DNA of 64,000 bases, taken from contig JAEPRB010000050.1 of assembly GCA_016758965.1 (NCBI GenBank), forward strand, positions 62,001 through 126,000. Reading direction: 5' to 3'. The position numbers and the translations under genes were made by a program. The notes beneath the pieces were generated by a model, which did not search any database, was not told the DNA's origin, and saw only the letters and a list, made by a program, of their open reading frames with translations. Numbering within the stretch: position 1 is the stretch's first letter; each line of letters opens with the position of its first letter. Source of the stretch: Circinella minor (lineage: Eukaryota; Mucoromycota; Mucoromycetes; Mucorales; Lichtheimiaceae). Of the stretch, positions 1-10,326 are shown one piece after another.

Positions 1-469
1 ATAAAGACAGAGAAAAGGAACGACAAATGGGTTGAAAAAGAAAAAAAAAACGATTTCTTCTTTTTTTTTTTTTACTTGATTGAATAAAAAAAAAAAGAGA
101 AAAAGGAAAAGTAGAGATTCCAGATGCTCACCGAAAAAAAAAAAGTTTAAAGATGGAGCCAAAAAAAAAGGGCGGGCAACTTCGTTTCATTCATTTAGAA
201 TTTAGGTGTTACAGAAAAAGAAAATCCTCCTGTTTCTTTCGTGCGCGATTATAAATATGGTTATGTGGGGTCTGATTTTTGATTTACACTTCTTTCTCTC
301 TCTTTTACCCTTTTCTTCTTTTCATTAATGTATATTAAAAAAATTGAATAGTGTTTTTCTTTTTTTTTTTATTAAGAAAGTAATAATTTAAATATTCAAA
401 AGTAAAAAATCGCACACACACATATATATATATCACATTTAAGAAGCACACACAGAGAGTGATTTGTAT
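1..469. other. Left-edge gene-free stretch, 3' flank of BIO2
   Basis: AT-rich sequence with many A and T homopolymers and a short CA/TA run near 413-432. It lies downstream of the BIO2 stop codon and probably includes its 3' UTR. I see no open frame or RNA gene here. Confidence 0.6.
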
Positions 470-2278
470 TTAAGCAGAAACTTCTGCCTTGATTTTAATA
501 CCATTATCATATTTAGGTTGATCTGGGTTATCCGATCCTTGTTCAAAGTTAGGAGGCTTGGGGACAAGACCTAAATAATTGAAAACAATAATAAATATCA
601 TCAATCTATAATTCTTTTTCTATTACATAATATATATATATATATATATATAATGCTAGAAAAAAAAACAACTTACCTAAAAGTTGGAACATCTTTTGAT
701 CATCAGTGAATTCATTGTTAGGAGTTGTCAATAATTTATCACCAGTAAAGATAGAATTGGCACCAGCCATGAAGCACATAGCTTGTTCGGCAACAGAGAA
801 TCGAACACGACCAGCAGATAAACGAACCATGGATTGGGGCATAATAATACGGGCTGTGGCAATCATACGAACCATATCAAATACAGAGACCGGCTCTTGC
901 TTTTCCAATGGGGTACCTTCAACAGCTAATAATGCATTTACGGGAACACTTTCTGGATGCTTTGGCAAGTTGGATAATGTATGAAGTAATCCAACACGAT
1001 CTTCTTCTTGTTCACCAAGACCAATGATACCACCAGAACATACAGAAATACCGGCATCTTGTGCATTACCGATAGTTTCCAATCGCTCATCATAACTACG
1101 GGTAGAGATGATCTATAAAATTGATAAATAGCGTTAATATTACTTGAACAGTTGACTGATAAGATCTCCTTCTTTCTCTCTTATTTTATTTTTACCTTGG
1201 GATAGAATTCACGCGAAGTATCAAGATTGTGGTTATATGCGGTCAAACCTGCTTCCTTTAATTGTTTGGCTTGTGTTTCATTCAACATACCTAATGTACA
1301 GCAAACTTCCATTCCCATACCACTAAAAAAATATATGATTAAAGTAAATAATCGAGCAACTTTTTTTTTCTTCACTCTGAATCTTCCCAAATCCCAATTC
1401 ATCCTCTTGGTTTTTGTAGTAGTAGTAAGCAGTTATATATAGATAATATCTTACCGAATGGCCTTGACATAGCCCAAAATCTTATTAAAGTTTGATTTAC
1501 GACCTGCAAGATCTCTCCATGCAGCACCCATACAGAATCTATTTGTTAAATACAGGTACCACAAAATATTAGTAAGCTGAAAATTTCTTTTTAGAGTATC
1601 ATAAAAAAAAAATATGCCGAAAAATTCTACTTTTTTTTTTCTTACCTTGTACTTCCTGCATCCTTTGCTCGTTGAGCAGATTCTAATACTTCACCAGTAT
1701 CAAGCATCTTTTGAGCCTTGACAACAGTATTATACCGAGAAGATTGTGGACAATATTTACAGTCTTCAGTACAACCACCTGTCTTGATAGACAAAAGAGT
1801 ACATTGTTGTACTTCACGAGCATTAAAATTTTCTCTGTGTACCTTGGCCTAATATAAATATAATTATCAACATGAAATTGAATTAGTATAAATATATATA
1901 TATATATATGATATAGAGGGAGGATGGAGGGAATTTTTTAGATCATAACACAACCGGAGTTGATTTGATCCATGGAATTTTTTCATGATCATTTATTTTT
2001 ATTATTTTTATTATTATTATGAATGATTATCTTACACCATGATACATTAAATCCATAAAAGGAGAGTCAAAAATAGCTTGAATTTCTTCACGACTCCAAT
2101 CATTTCTCAATGGTCCACCAGCATGTAAAGCAGCAGCAGAAATAGCTGGCGTGGCAGTATTTTGTACTGCTGCAGCAGTAGTTTGTGGGGAAACGGCTGC
2201 TAAACGCGTTGGTGTAGCAGTACCATAGAAACGACGTGCTGAACGAAGTGGTTGTGTTGCTAAGCGAATGGCGGACAT
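470..2278 (-). CDS. BIO2: Biotin synthase, mitochondrial (radical SAM)
   Basis: Converts dethiobiotin to biotin by radical-SAM sulfur insertion, normally in mitochondria. Six exons on the minus strand, in coding order: 2278-2036, 1848-1646, 1538-1455, 1322-1196, 1112-677, 570-470, all GT-AG and in phase, giving 397 aa. The N-terminus ([19 protein letters not shown]) is Arg/Ser/Ala-rich with no acidic residues, as in a mitochondrial presequence; the family core begins near residue 65. The 4Fe-4S motif is CTEDCKYC (Cys 107, 111 and 114). CCTLGM, the YNHNLDTS segment and the RFSVAEQAM region also match biotin synthase. The start is the first ATG of the presequence frame; an upstream in-frame stretch is low complexity. 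It lies head to head with the BIO3-BIO1 fusion, 640 bp away, which completes the pathway from KAPA. Family assignment is very secure. Confidence 0.96.
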
Positions 2279-2333
2279 GTTTTTTGTATAAAGAGAGGGG
2301 TGGAAAAGTTTGTTGTTATGAAAACAGCAAAAG

Positions 2334-2371
<38 letters not shown>

Positions 2372-2918
2372 GAAAAAAAAATGGGAAAGATCTTTGGTTT
2401 TCTTGATGGCGGGTTTTTTTTTGGGGGCGACAAAAAAAAAATCAAAGAACGTAAGCGTCAGAATGAGAATGAATGAGAGATTAAACCAGTCCCTATGTAA
2501 TGGTCTCTTTTTTTTTTTTTGCATGCCCAGGACCCCATTCACATTTTTACGCATCTACTTTTTTAATGCGGTGACCCAAAAAAAAAAAAAAAAAACTGGG
2601 AACAAAAGGGTTGGGTAACCGAGATATGAACATCTCCGCAAAACCTATTGGCCAACATCCTGGGAATCGTGTCTTATAATAGATAATGGATATGAAACGG
2701 GACAATCAATCATATATAAAACTTGGTGATAAAAACTTACAAACCCAAAAAAAGAAAAACACTATTATTATTTTACGCGCTTTTTTTTTTACCCCACTCA
2801 AAAACTTATTCTTTCCCTTTTTCTGTTCTTTTTTATTTGTCTTGAAATCATTTTCTCCTTTTTATTAATTATATTTTTTTTTATTCTTTGAACATTTTTT
2901 AAAAAAAAGAAAAAAGTA
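2279..2918. promoter_or_regulatory. Divergent BIO2 / BIO3-BIO1 intergenic promoter region
   Basis: This 640-bp spacer separates the start codons of two divergently read biotin genes, so it must hold both promoters. Visible content: a GA run at about 2341-2364 next to BIO2, and many A/T homopolymers. I could not recognise a specific operator or a convincing shared binding site. That it is a shared promoter is inferred from arrangement only. Confidence 0.6.
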
Positions 2919-3294
2919 ATGCCAGCACCATTTCATCCTACACGTGCATTTCAAGCATATCAAATTTTTGCTGCTAATACCGACGTAGGTAAAACAATTT
3001 TAGCTACTGGTCTGTGTCGTGCAGCAGCACTTTTAGCAAAACAGAAAAATCGCGACGTATTTTATTTAAAACCTGTACAAACGGGTTACCCAGTGGATAG
3101 TGATGAAAGGTATAGAGAAAATTACAATTCTAATTTTTTTTAAGGAAAGCCTAATCCATTTCCCGCAATTTTCCTTTAATATCCTTACTTCCCCGTCACT
3201 TTTTTTTTGTTATTTCACATGTGGACGGGTGGAGGAGGAAGGGTCTAAAGCAAGGAAAAGAAAGGGAATACTTTATTACCTTCAATTACCCGTC

Positions 3295-3336
<42 letters not shown>

Positions 3337-5946
3337 GGAACGTGAAGACATATGAAGTGCGCCCCTGTTTTAAAAAAAAAAAACAACGCGTCAGCTAAAA
3401 AAAAATAATATTTTTCTCAGGCACGTCAAAACATATTCAACAGGTGTTAATACAGAAACTCTGTACAAATATCCTGATCCAGTCAGTCCTCATATTGCTA
3501 CAGATAAGGTTTGTTATATTTTCTTTTTATATTATGTTCTGTGTGGGAAAATAAATCAGAGTTTAAAAAAAGTGACAAATGGGGAAGTATTTTTCTTAAT
3601 AATTCCAAACTCTAAATTATCTTATATATACACTTTTTTTTCTTTAGCCACCCAAAGATGAAATTTTATTATCAGAAACAAAACAAAGATTATTGAATTA
3701 TGTAAATCAAAGCAAGTCAAAGGATGGGGCATACTCATTTATTGAGACCGCTGGGGGGATTCATAGTCCTGTTATGTCTGGTAAGGTTTTAGCCGAAAAG
3801 TCAAGTTGTCAAGTAAAAATCCGGAACCAAGCATTACCGCATAAACCCGATAAATAACTTTAATTCTATTTTTTTTTTTTATGAACAAATCCACTTTTTT
3901 TTTCTACCTATAGGAACACCTCAAGCTGATTTTTATAGACCTTTAAGACTTCCTTCGGTATTAATTGGTGACAGTAAATTAGGTGGTATCTCCACCACAT
4001 TATCTACTTATGAATCATTGGCATTACGTGGTTACGATATTCCTTCGATTTTATTGTTTCACAACGAGCGTTATCGGAACCATGAAATGCTTTCCACACA
4101 ATTGGAAGGTAAGACCTTGGTGAGTGCGGTTCCTGCCCCTCCACTTCCATTGGAAGATCCTGTTAAGGAAATTGAATCCATGCGTAAATATTATGACCGT
4201 TTGGATGAGCATATGGAACCTATTATGAAGCATTTGGATCAAGTACATGAAGCTCGTTTCGAACGTTTAGCTTATATGGAAGAAAAAGCGAAAGACATTC
4301 TTTGGTGGCCTTTTACTCAACATCAAAATGTCAAACAAACAACTGTTGTTGATTCCGCTTATGAAGATTATTTTGTAACTTATAATACCAACAAAGATAC
4401 AAAAGATAGTAATAATGGTAAAGAATTGGAACCTAAGGAAATGTTTGATAGTTGCGCAAGTTGGTGGACTCAAGGTTTAGGTCATGCCAATCCAAAATTA
4501 ACAATGGCTGCTGCAAAGGCTGCCGGTCGTTATGGTCATGTTATGTTCCCTGAAACTGCAAATGAACCTGCCATGTCTTTAGCTGAACGTATTCTTGAAA
4601 ATGACAAATGGGCATCCCGTGTATTTATTTCGGATAATGGTAGTACTGCTATTGAAGTTGCTCTCAAGATGGCTTTACGTGCTACTGCCATTCGTTACGG
4701 TTGGTCTGATTCAACACCCATTGATGTACTTGGTTTAGAAGGTGGTTATCATGGCGATACTATTGGTGCTATGGATGCTTGTTCTCCCAATGTATTTAAC
4801 AAGAATGTTCAATGGTATAAGCCTAAGGGTCATTGGCTTCAAGCTCCTTCCATCCATATTTCCAAGGGCAAGGTCCATGTCCGTGTACCTGAGTCAATTC
4901 AACAAAATGGTGTTAGTCAGTATGGTTATGACTCTCTCGATGCTGTTTATGCGACAGACAATCGTGGTGATGATCCGTTAGCTGATGTATACAAGAAATA
5001 TGTTCGTTCCCAACTCCAAGGATTGCGCGACCAAGGCAGACATATTGGTGCATTATTAATGGAACCTGTGATCATGGGTTCAGGTGGTATGATCTTTGTC
5101 GATCCTTTGTTCCAACGTGTATTGGTCGATACGGTTCGTAGTGAAGGCGCAGATTTGTTGGGTTATAAGCCCCAAGAACAACCCAAGGGATGGGAAGGTA
5201 TGCCTATTATTTTCGATGAAATTTTTGCTGGTATGTACAGATTAGGTCGACGATCAGCCTCTGACTTTTTGGGTGTGGTAAGTTTGATAATTTTCGCAAA
5301 TTGTGATTTTTTCTATAAAGTGAGCAAATGAAAGGAACTAATGAACAACTTTTTTTAATATCCATAGAAACCTGATATCGTCGGCTATGCCAAAACATTA
5401 ACTGGTGGTTTGGTACCATTGGCATTGACTGTCACTAAAGAATCCTTATTCGACATTTTCTTATCTGACAAGAAAGAAAATTGTTTACTACATGGTCATT
5501 CTTACACTGCCCATCCCGTTGGTTGTGCCGTTGCTGGTGAAACAATCGATACCTTGGAAAGTTTAGCACGCGTTGATAAACCTACAGCATGGACATCTTA
5601 CCGTGAGAACTGGAACAGTAATGAAACATGGTCCATGTGGAATCCACAAACTATCAATCGTTTGTCTCATATGGAAAATGTATCTAGTGTAATGAGTTTG
5701 GGATCTATTCTTGCCGTTGAACTTAAGGATGAACAAGGTGGATATAATTCCATGATTTCCAAGAATATTATTCACAAGATGCGTCATGGTGACTTTGATT
5801 ATCAAGGAACTGGTGCTAACATTAATTTGTTTGCCCGTCCTTTGGGTAATGTTATTTATTTAATGACTTCACAAACAACAACTCCTGAACGTGTTCGTAA
5901 ATGCGAAGAAATTCTTTTTGATTGCCTTGAAAATAATCAAGCATAA
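2919..5946 (+). CDS. BIO3-BIO1: Bifunctional dethiobiotin synthetase / DAPA aminotransferase
   Basis: One protein for two consecutive biotin steps: DAPA aminotransferase makes 7,8-diaminopelargonate from KAPA, and dethiobiotin synthetase closes the ureido ring. Exons 2919-3109, 3421-3508, 3648-3780, 3914-5277 and 5368-5946 give 784 aa. The N-terminal part is BioD-like, with the nucleotide-binding motif NTDVGKT (residues 20-26), KPVQTG, and ETAGGIHSP, which matches the family's second conserved block. The C-terminal part from about residue 270 is a class III PLP aminotransferase: WWPFTQH, SCASWWTQGLGHAN, GYHGDTIGAMD, FDEIFAG, and AKTLTGGLVPLA with the expected Schiff-base Lys about 601. This fused order (BioD then BioA) is known from fungi and plants. 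Intron 1 holds a 39-nt T run. No KAPA synthase is present in the window. Confidence 0.95.
3297..3335. repeat. 39-nt poly(T) tract in intron 1 of BIO3-BIO1
   Basis: An uninterrupted run of T from 3297 to 3335. The sequence just before it (CCCGTCAC) also occurs about 100 bp upstream in front of a shorter T run near 3199. It could be slippage expansion or a short retroposed sequence; the repeat alone does not decide. Homopolymer length is also error-prone in sequencing. Confidence 0.85.
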
Positions 5947-6179
5947 AATTACTATTACTATTTTTTTTTTTTTTGAAAAAAAAATTATATATATAGAATT
6001 ATTGTAAATTCCTTTCTTTTTTCTTTTTTAATTACCATTACGTATTGTAAACTTGTCATCTTTTTTTTTTACTCCCTCGTCTCTTTTTCTTTCTTATGCA
6101 TTATTATTATCATTATTTTATATACAAAATATATAGATCTGTTTATTTTTTTAAATAAAAATAAAAACCGATATAGAAA

Positions 6180-7180
6180 TTATTTTAATTCAATGACTTG
6201 AAATCCATCTTCATCTGTTGAATGTTTGGGTTGTTGCCGTTGTAATGATAATGGATGATTATATGGAGAAAGTACACTTCGTTGTGATGGTTGTTGTGGA
6301 TGAATTGATGCTGTAGAAAATAGTCGCTGTTGCGATTTGACTCGATAAAGCATAAATGCAAATACAACCTGCATATAATAAACAAATGAACAGACCATAA
6401 ATAGATATTAAACAACTGTATAAATAACCTATACTTTTCTCGCTAAAAAAAACTTACGTTTAATAAAAGCGTCGCCAAAGATCCAACAGCAGCCCAAACT
6501 ACTGACTCTTCCCACATTCGGACACATCCAGATATTGTTGCTGAATCCACATTTGTTGAAGCAGCTACTGCTTCACTTTGTATTTTTTGTGCCTCTATCT
6601 CTTCTTGTTGTTGCTGCTGTTGTTGAAAGCATCCAGCAACATATCGATCTTTACCAATACACATAATTGATAAATTTGCACAACTATTAATGAATCCAAG
6701 TACTATTAAAGCATAATATATCCACCAATTGATATTAAGTACTCTTAAGTGACCTTTGTAAGCAGATACTGTGGCACATACACTGACTATCATCATACAT
6801 ATGCTTAATAAACAAGAAGCATAGACTGTAGGTATAACCCACGTATCAATCAATGCTACGTATCATATACAATTTTGTTGTAGTTATATAAGAAAGGGTT
6901 CATTAGTATACAAAATATTTTTTTTCTTATTCTCATTGTTCCTCCTCTTTGTTTTATTATACTTACGAGGCCATTCATTATCAACACAGCTCCATATTTC
7001 CCAAAGTGCTCGGATCTAATGAATAGTAAAAATTATGCCTTTTAGATATAAACATAGTATATAATAAGGATATAAAATAAAATAGATTACCGCTTGAATC
7101 CCTGTCAAAAACGCTACAATTCGATGAGGTTTTAATTCAAATCGACCGCAACAGCGATATTTATCTTGTTTAAACCCCAT
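6180..7180 (-). CDS. Predicted four-span membrane protein, unknown function
   Basis: Not recognised as a named family. Exons in coding order 7180-7091, 7015-6967, 6855-6458 and 6368-6180 give a 241-aa protein in consistent phase. Visible features: a short cytosolic-looking start with a CC pair (KYRCCGRFE), then four hydrophobic segments at roughly residues 22-40, 52-76, 86-112 and 165-192. A polar stretch with a Q-run lies between spans 3 and 4, followed by a hydrophilic Ser/Gln/Pro-rich tail ending in acidic residues. Four spans with a short loop recall MARVEL/tetraspan-like fungal plasma-membrane proteins, but I see no diagnostic motif (no CCG-type tetraspanin large loop), so this is topology only. 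Convergent with BIO3-BIO1, 233 bp between stops. Divergent from the gene starting at 8354. Confidence 0.75.
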
Positions 7181-8353
7181 TTTTTGTATATGCGTATGTA
7201 TGCGTCCTTCTGTTGATTGTCTCTTTCACCCACCCCCTTTTTTTTTAAGAAGATAAAATAGAAGAAAAAAAAAAATTGAGAAAAAAAAAAGAGAAAAGGA
7301 AAAAGACAAATATTTTTATATCCAAACAGACTTTTATCATAAATAATATTTATATATCGTCTTGAAATAATAATAAAAAAAGACATTCCTTGTACAAAAA
7401 AAAAAAACAGAAGAAACGTAGATAAGTCCATGTTGTAATTCTCATCTCAGCCAACGGACTGTTTAAAATTTATTATAACCCATTGAAGGACTTGATATAT
7501 TATAATAGAACCACAATACGTTAGTACTGTAGAAGAATATTATAACAGATTAAAGAACAATGATCATTTAAACACCATAAAATAATCATTAAGGTCGTTG
7601 TTTAATTTCCCTTATGCGTGATTGTTCTTTCTTTTTTGTTCTTTTGTACCAAAAAAATAACATAATAATGAAGTAAAATTTTATAGCTAAATTACTAAAA
7701 AGCGTAACTTACCATTAAGTAACTATTAAAAAAAGAGCTGTTGTTGACTACAATTAAAAGTCCAGCATTTTTTTATGTGGTTCTTTTTATATACTTTTCA
7801 GTATTATATCTATTCTATTAAAGTGAGCAGCAATATCTTTATTAGATATACTTGTCCTTGTTATTTGTGAGGTTATTATATCATACGTATTAAAATATCA
7901 GTTATATGCTAATTTAAATTGTAAGTGTACACAAACAAGAAAAAACTAAACAATACTAGTAACATGAAAATGGGATTACAGTTGTCATTATTAAGTTTTA
8001 TATAGTAATAATTCTATTTTTTAGGTTTGGTATATTATCTACTGGCCATATTTTATACTATGACACACTGGGACACCCTTTCAAAAAGTTTTTATGAATA
8101 TTAAACTTGTGTATATAACAATGAATCATCTGCTCCTGTACTGCCTGTAGATCTTTTTTTTTCTTGGTATATAAGAATGACATTTTCGAATCGTTATTTT
8201 CATCATAAATCATCATATTATTATCATCATCACCCAGCATCAATATTAAAAAAACTTGTTGAAAAATAACTCATAGCATTTACTTTTACTGTTTCTTATT
8301 TACTATTATTATATCTATATCTATATATATATACATATATAACTAAAATCAAA
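7181..8353. other. Divergent intergenic region
   Basis: About 1.17 kb between two divergent start codons. AT-rich, with A-runs near the minus-strand gene and an alternating CTATAT/TATA run at about 8311-8341 next to the plus-strand start. Short antisense open frames here are low complexity and not credible. It probably holds both promoters. Confidence 0.5.
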
Positions 8354-9958
8354 ATGTCCTATGAAGGTTGGAATAGTCATCTTGAACGTATCTGCCATAA
8401 AATGAAGTGGTATAAAGTTGATAGTTTACTTTTCGTGGTACAAGAACTACTAGACCATATCGATCAGGCGTATGTTTCCGGATTAGATCCGTACGATATC
8501 AATTATACCAGCGGCTCCTTAAATGTGAATTTTCATCAACTTCAAAAGCACATCCACAGACAACTACACAAATACTTGATATTATCTCCTGCAAGCCGTA
8601 AAGAACGATTCCCCGATGATACACATTTTATTTGTGGGCACATAGGCATTTGGGCTCGACTGTTAAGTGATTTACGCACATTAACAAGTGTAATTGCTCA
8701 TCCAGTACTCATTCGCAAACACAGATATCCTGAAATCGATTCAATTGGAGCTGCTGAACAGCAACTCGTGGATTGTTGTCATGCTATTTTTCAATCTATT
8801 GCGGTGAAGAAAAATATAATTGATCGAACAACATTTGAAAGGACGTATAAACTAGTGTGGAGATCAACAGAAGAAACAAAAAATGATTCAGTAGTACTTA
8901 CAAGACCAACATCATTAGTATCAACAGAAACAGAAGACATAATAAAAGAAAAGGCAGTAGTTGTGCGAAAAACAAAAGCATCATCTTCTTCAGCACCAGC
9001 AACAACGATAACAACAAGCAATCCTTCTAGTTCTAATGGTGGTGAAGAGTTTACAAGCGGTACAAGTTGGTGTTATGAAGAAAATAATGCAGAAGAAAGT
9101 GATTATAATGGTTGTTACTTTGAACAATTGTACGATCCACCAGTAGATTATTCTGCTATTGAAAGAAAAGTAGAAATTAATCATCAAGAACAACTGCAAC
9201 AACAACAAATTAATGAAATGGACTGCTATAACACTTTTTCTAAAAATTGGGAACGTGCAAAAAACGAAATGCGTATGAATAATTATATTCAACGATTACA
9301 AGAACAACAACGAGAGCAACAAAAAAAAGATTTTGTTAATTTGAATCATAAAGTATGTCATCATCGATATCTTCCAAATAAAACATTTCAGCATTTTCTG
9401 TATTGCACACTGCCTGGTTGTAAAAATAAACTATTTATCAGAGTCGAAAAAGTAACAAAAATCACCAAACGATCCAAAGAAAAGTTATTTACCAAGGTTA
9501 AAAATGCAAAGAAAAGTTATAATGAAAACAAAAAAAATGAAGAAGAAAAAGTGAAAGAATCTTTACGATCTCAATACCATTATAATAATACATTGCGACA
9601 TTTAGAAGGAAGATCAATGAAAGAAGAAGATAACATATCATCTCGAGGTTTTAATATTGGACCGCGTATACAAATGGAAAGATTAAATGCACATTTAAGT
9701 ACCATTGAAGAAGAAAGAGAAGGAGATAAAGATAAGGAAAATGGAGCATTATCATTATCAAGAAAGAACGAGAAAAAACGAGAATTATCATTTCCTCAAC
9801 CACAATATAAAACTACTATTGTCCATCATCCTGGTGGTAAAATTCCTTCTTTAATCATTAGTAGTGATGATCTAACTCTTAATAATCCTTACTATCAAAA
9901 TGGATACTCTTGCCCATCAACATCTAAAAACCCTTTTGGATCCTATAATAACTCTTAG
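8354..9958 (+). CDS. Unrecognised intronless protein, 534 aa
   Basis: I do not recognise the family. One uninterrupted frame from an ATG that follows an A-rich leader (AAAATG) to TAG. Residues 1-170 look globular and mostly helical, with regularly spaced Trp, Tyr and His; this part has no low complexity and is the likely folded domain. Residues 180-260 are Ser/Thr-rich. Residues about 280-320 are a Gln/Glu-rich, coiled-coil-like stretch. A short segment with CTLPGCKN follows near residue 355. The C-terminal third is Lys/Glu/Arg-rich and probably disordered. There is no signal peptide or membrane span. It is odd in lacking introns among very intron-rich neighbours. A cytosolic or nuclear scaffold or regulator is possible but not shown. 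Confidence 0.75.
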   Translation: MSYEGWNSHLERICHKMKWYKVDSLLFVVQELLDHIDQAYVSGLDPYDINYTSGSLNVNFHQLQKHIHRQLHKYLILSPASRKERFPDDTHFICGHIGIWARLLSDLRTLTSVIAHPVLIRKHRYPEIDSIGAAEQQLVDCCHAIFQSIAVKKNIIDRTTFERTYKLVWRSTEETKNDSVVLTRPTSLVSTETEDIIKEKAVVVRKTKASSSSAPATTITTSNPSSSNGGEEFTSGTSWCYEENNAEESDYNGCYFEQLYDPPVDYSAIERKVEINHQEQLQQQQINEMDCYNTFSKNWERAKNEMRMNNYIQRLQEQQREQQKKDFVNLNHKVCHHRYLPNKTFQHFLYCTLPGCKNKLFIRVEKVTKITKRSKEKLFTKVKNAKKSYNENKKNEEEKVKESLRSQYHYNNTLRHLEGRSMKEEDNISSRGFNIGPRIQMERLNAHLSTIEEEREGDKDKENGALSLSRKNEKKRELSFPQPQYKTTIVHHPGGKIPSLIISSDDLTLNNPYYQNGYSCPSTSKNPFGSYNNS

Positions 9959-10108
9959 ATGTTGCATTATCAATAATTTTTTTTGTTATACTCATAATAA
10001 ACCTTTTTAATACAAATAAAAAAAAATTATATAAAAAAAATAGTAATAACGTATCTTGGTTACATATTATAATATGCTCGATCATTTTTTTTTCTTATAC
10101 TTCTTGAC

Positions 10109-10218
10109 AGTGACAACATTTTAAAACAAAAATAGCGCCATTTTAAAAAAGTGACTACAAGCCCTTTGCACCAGCAAAAATAAGTTCGACAGTCACGAAT
10201 TTTGTTTGCTTTCGTCAC
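10109..10218. promoter_or_regulatory. Cluster of four GTGAC/GTCAC motifs upstream of the PPR gene
   Basis: Within about 110 bp, GTGAC occurs near 10110 and 10151 and its complement GTCAC near 10192 and 10214, roughly 110-220 bp before the first ATG of the PPR gene. The spacing of about 41, 41 and 22 bp is suggestive. No known factor is assigned; a 5-mer can cluster by chance. Confidence 0.25.
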
Positions 10219-10326
10219 TTGAAAAATTAAAGGCAAGCAGAAAAATTGAGGAACGAAAAAAAAAAAAAGAAACGTTCCTGGTATTGCGAACGAAAACCAA
10301 GGAAATATACACAACATATAAACTCT

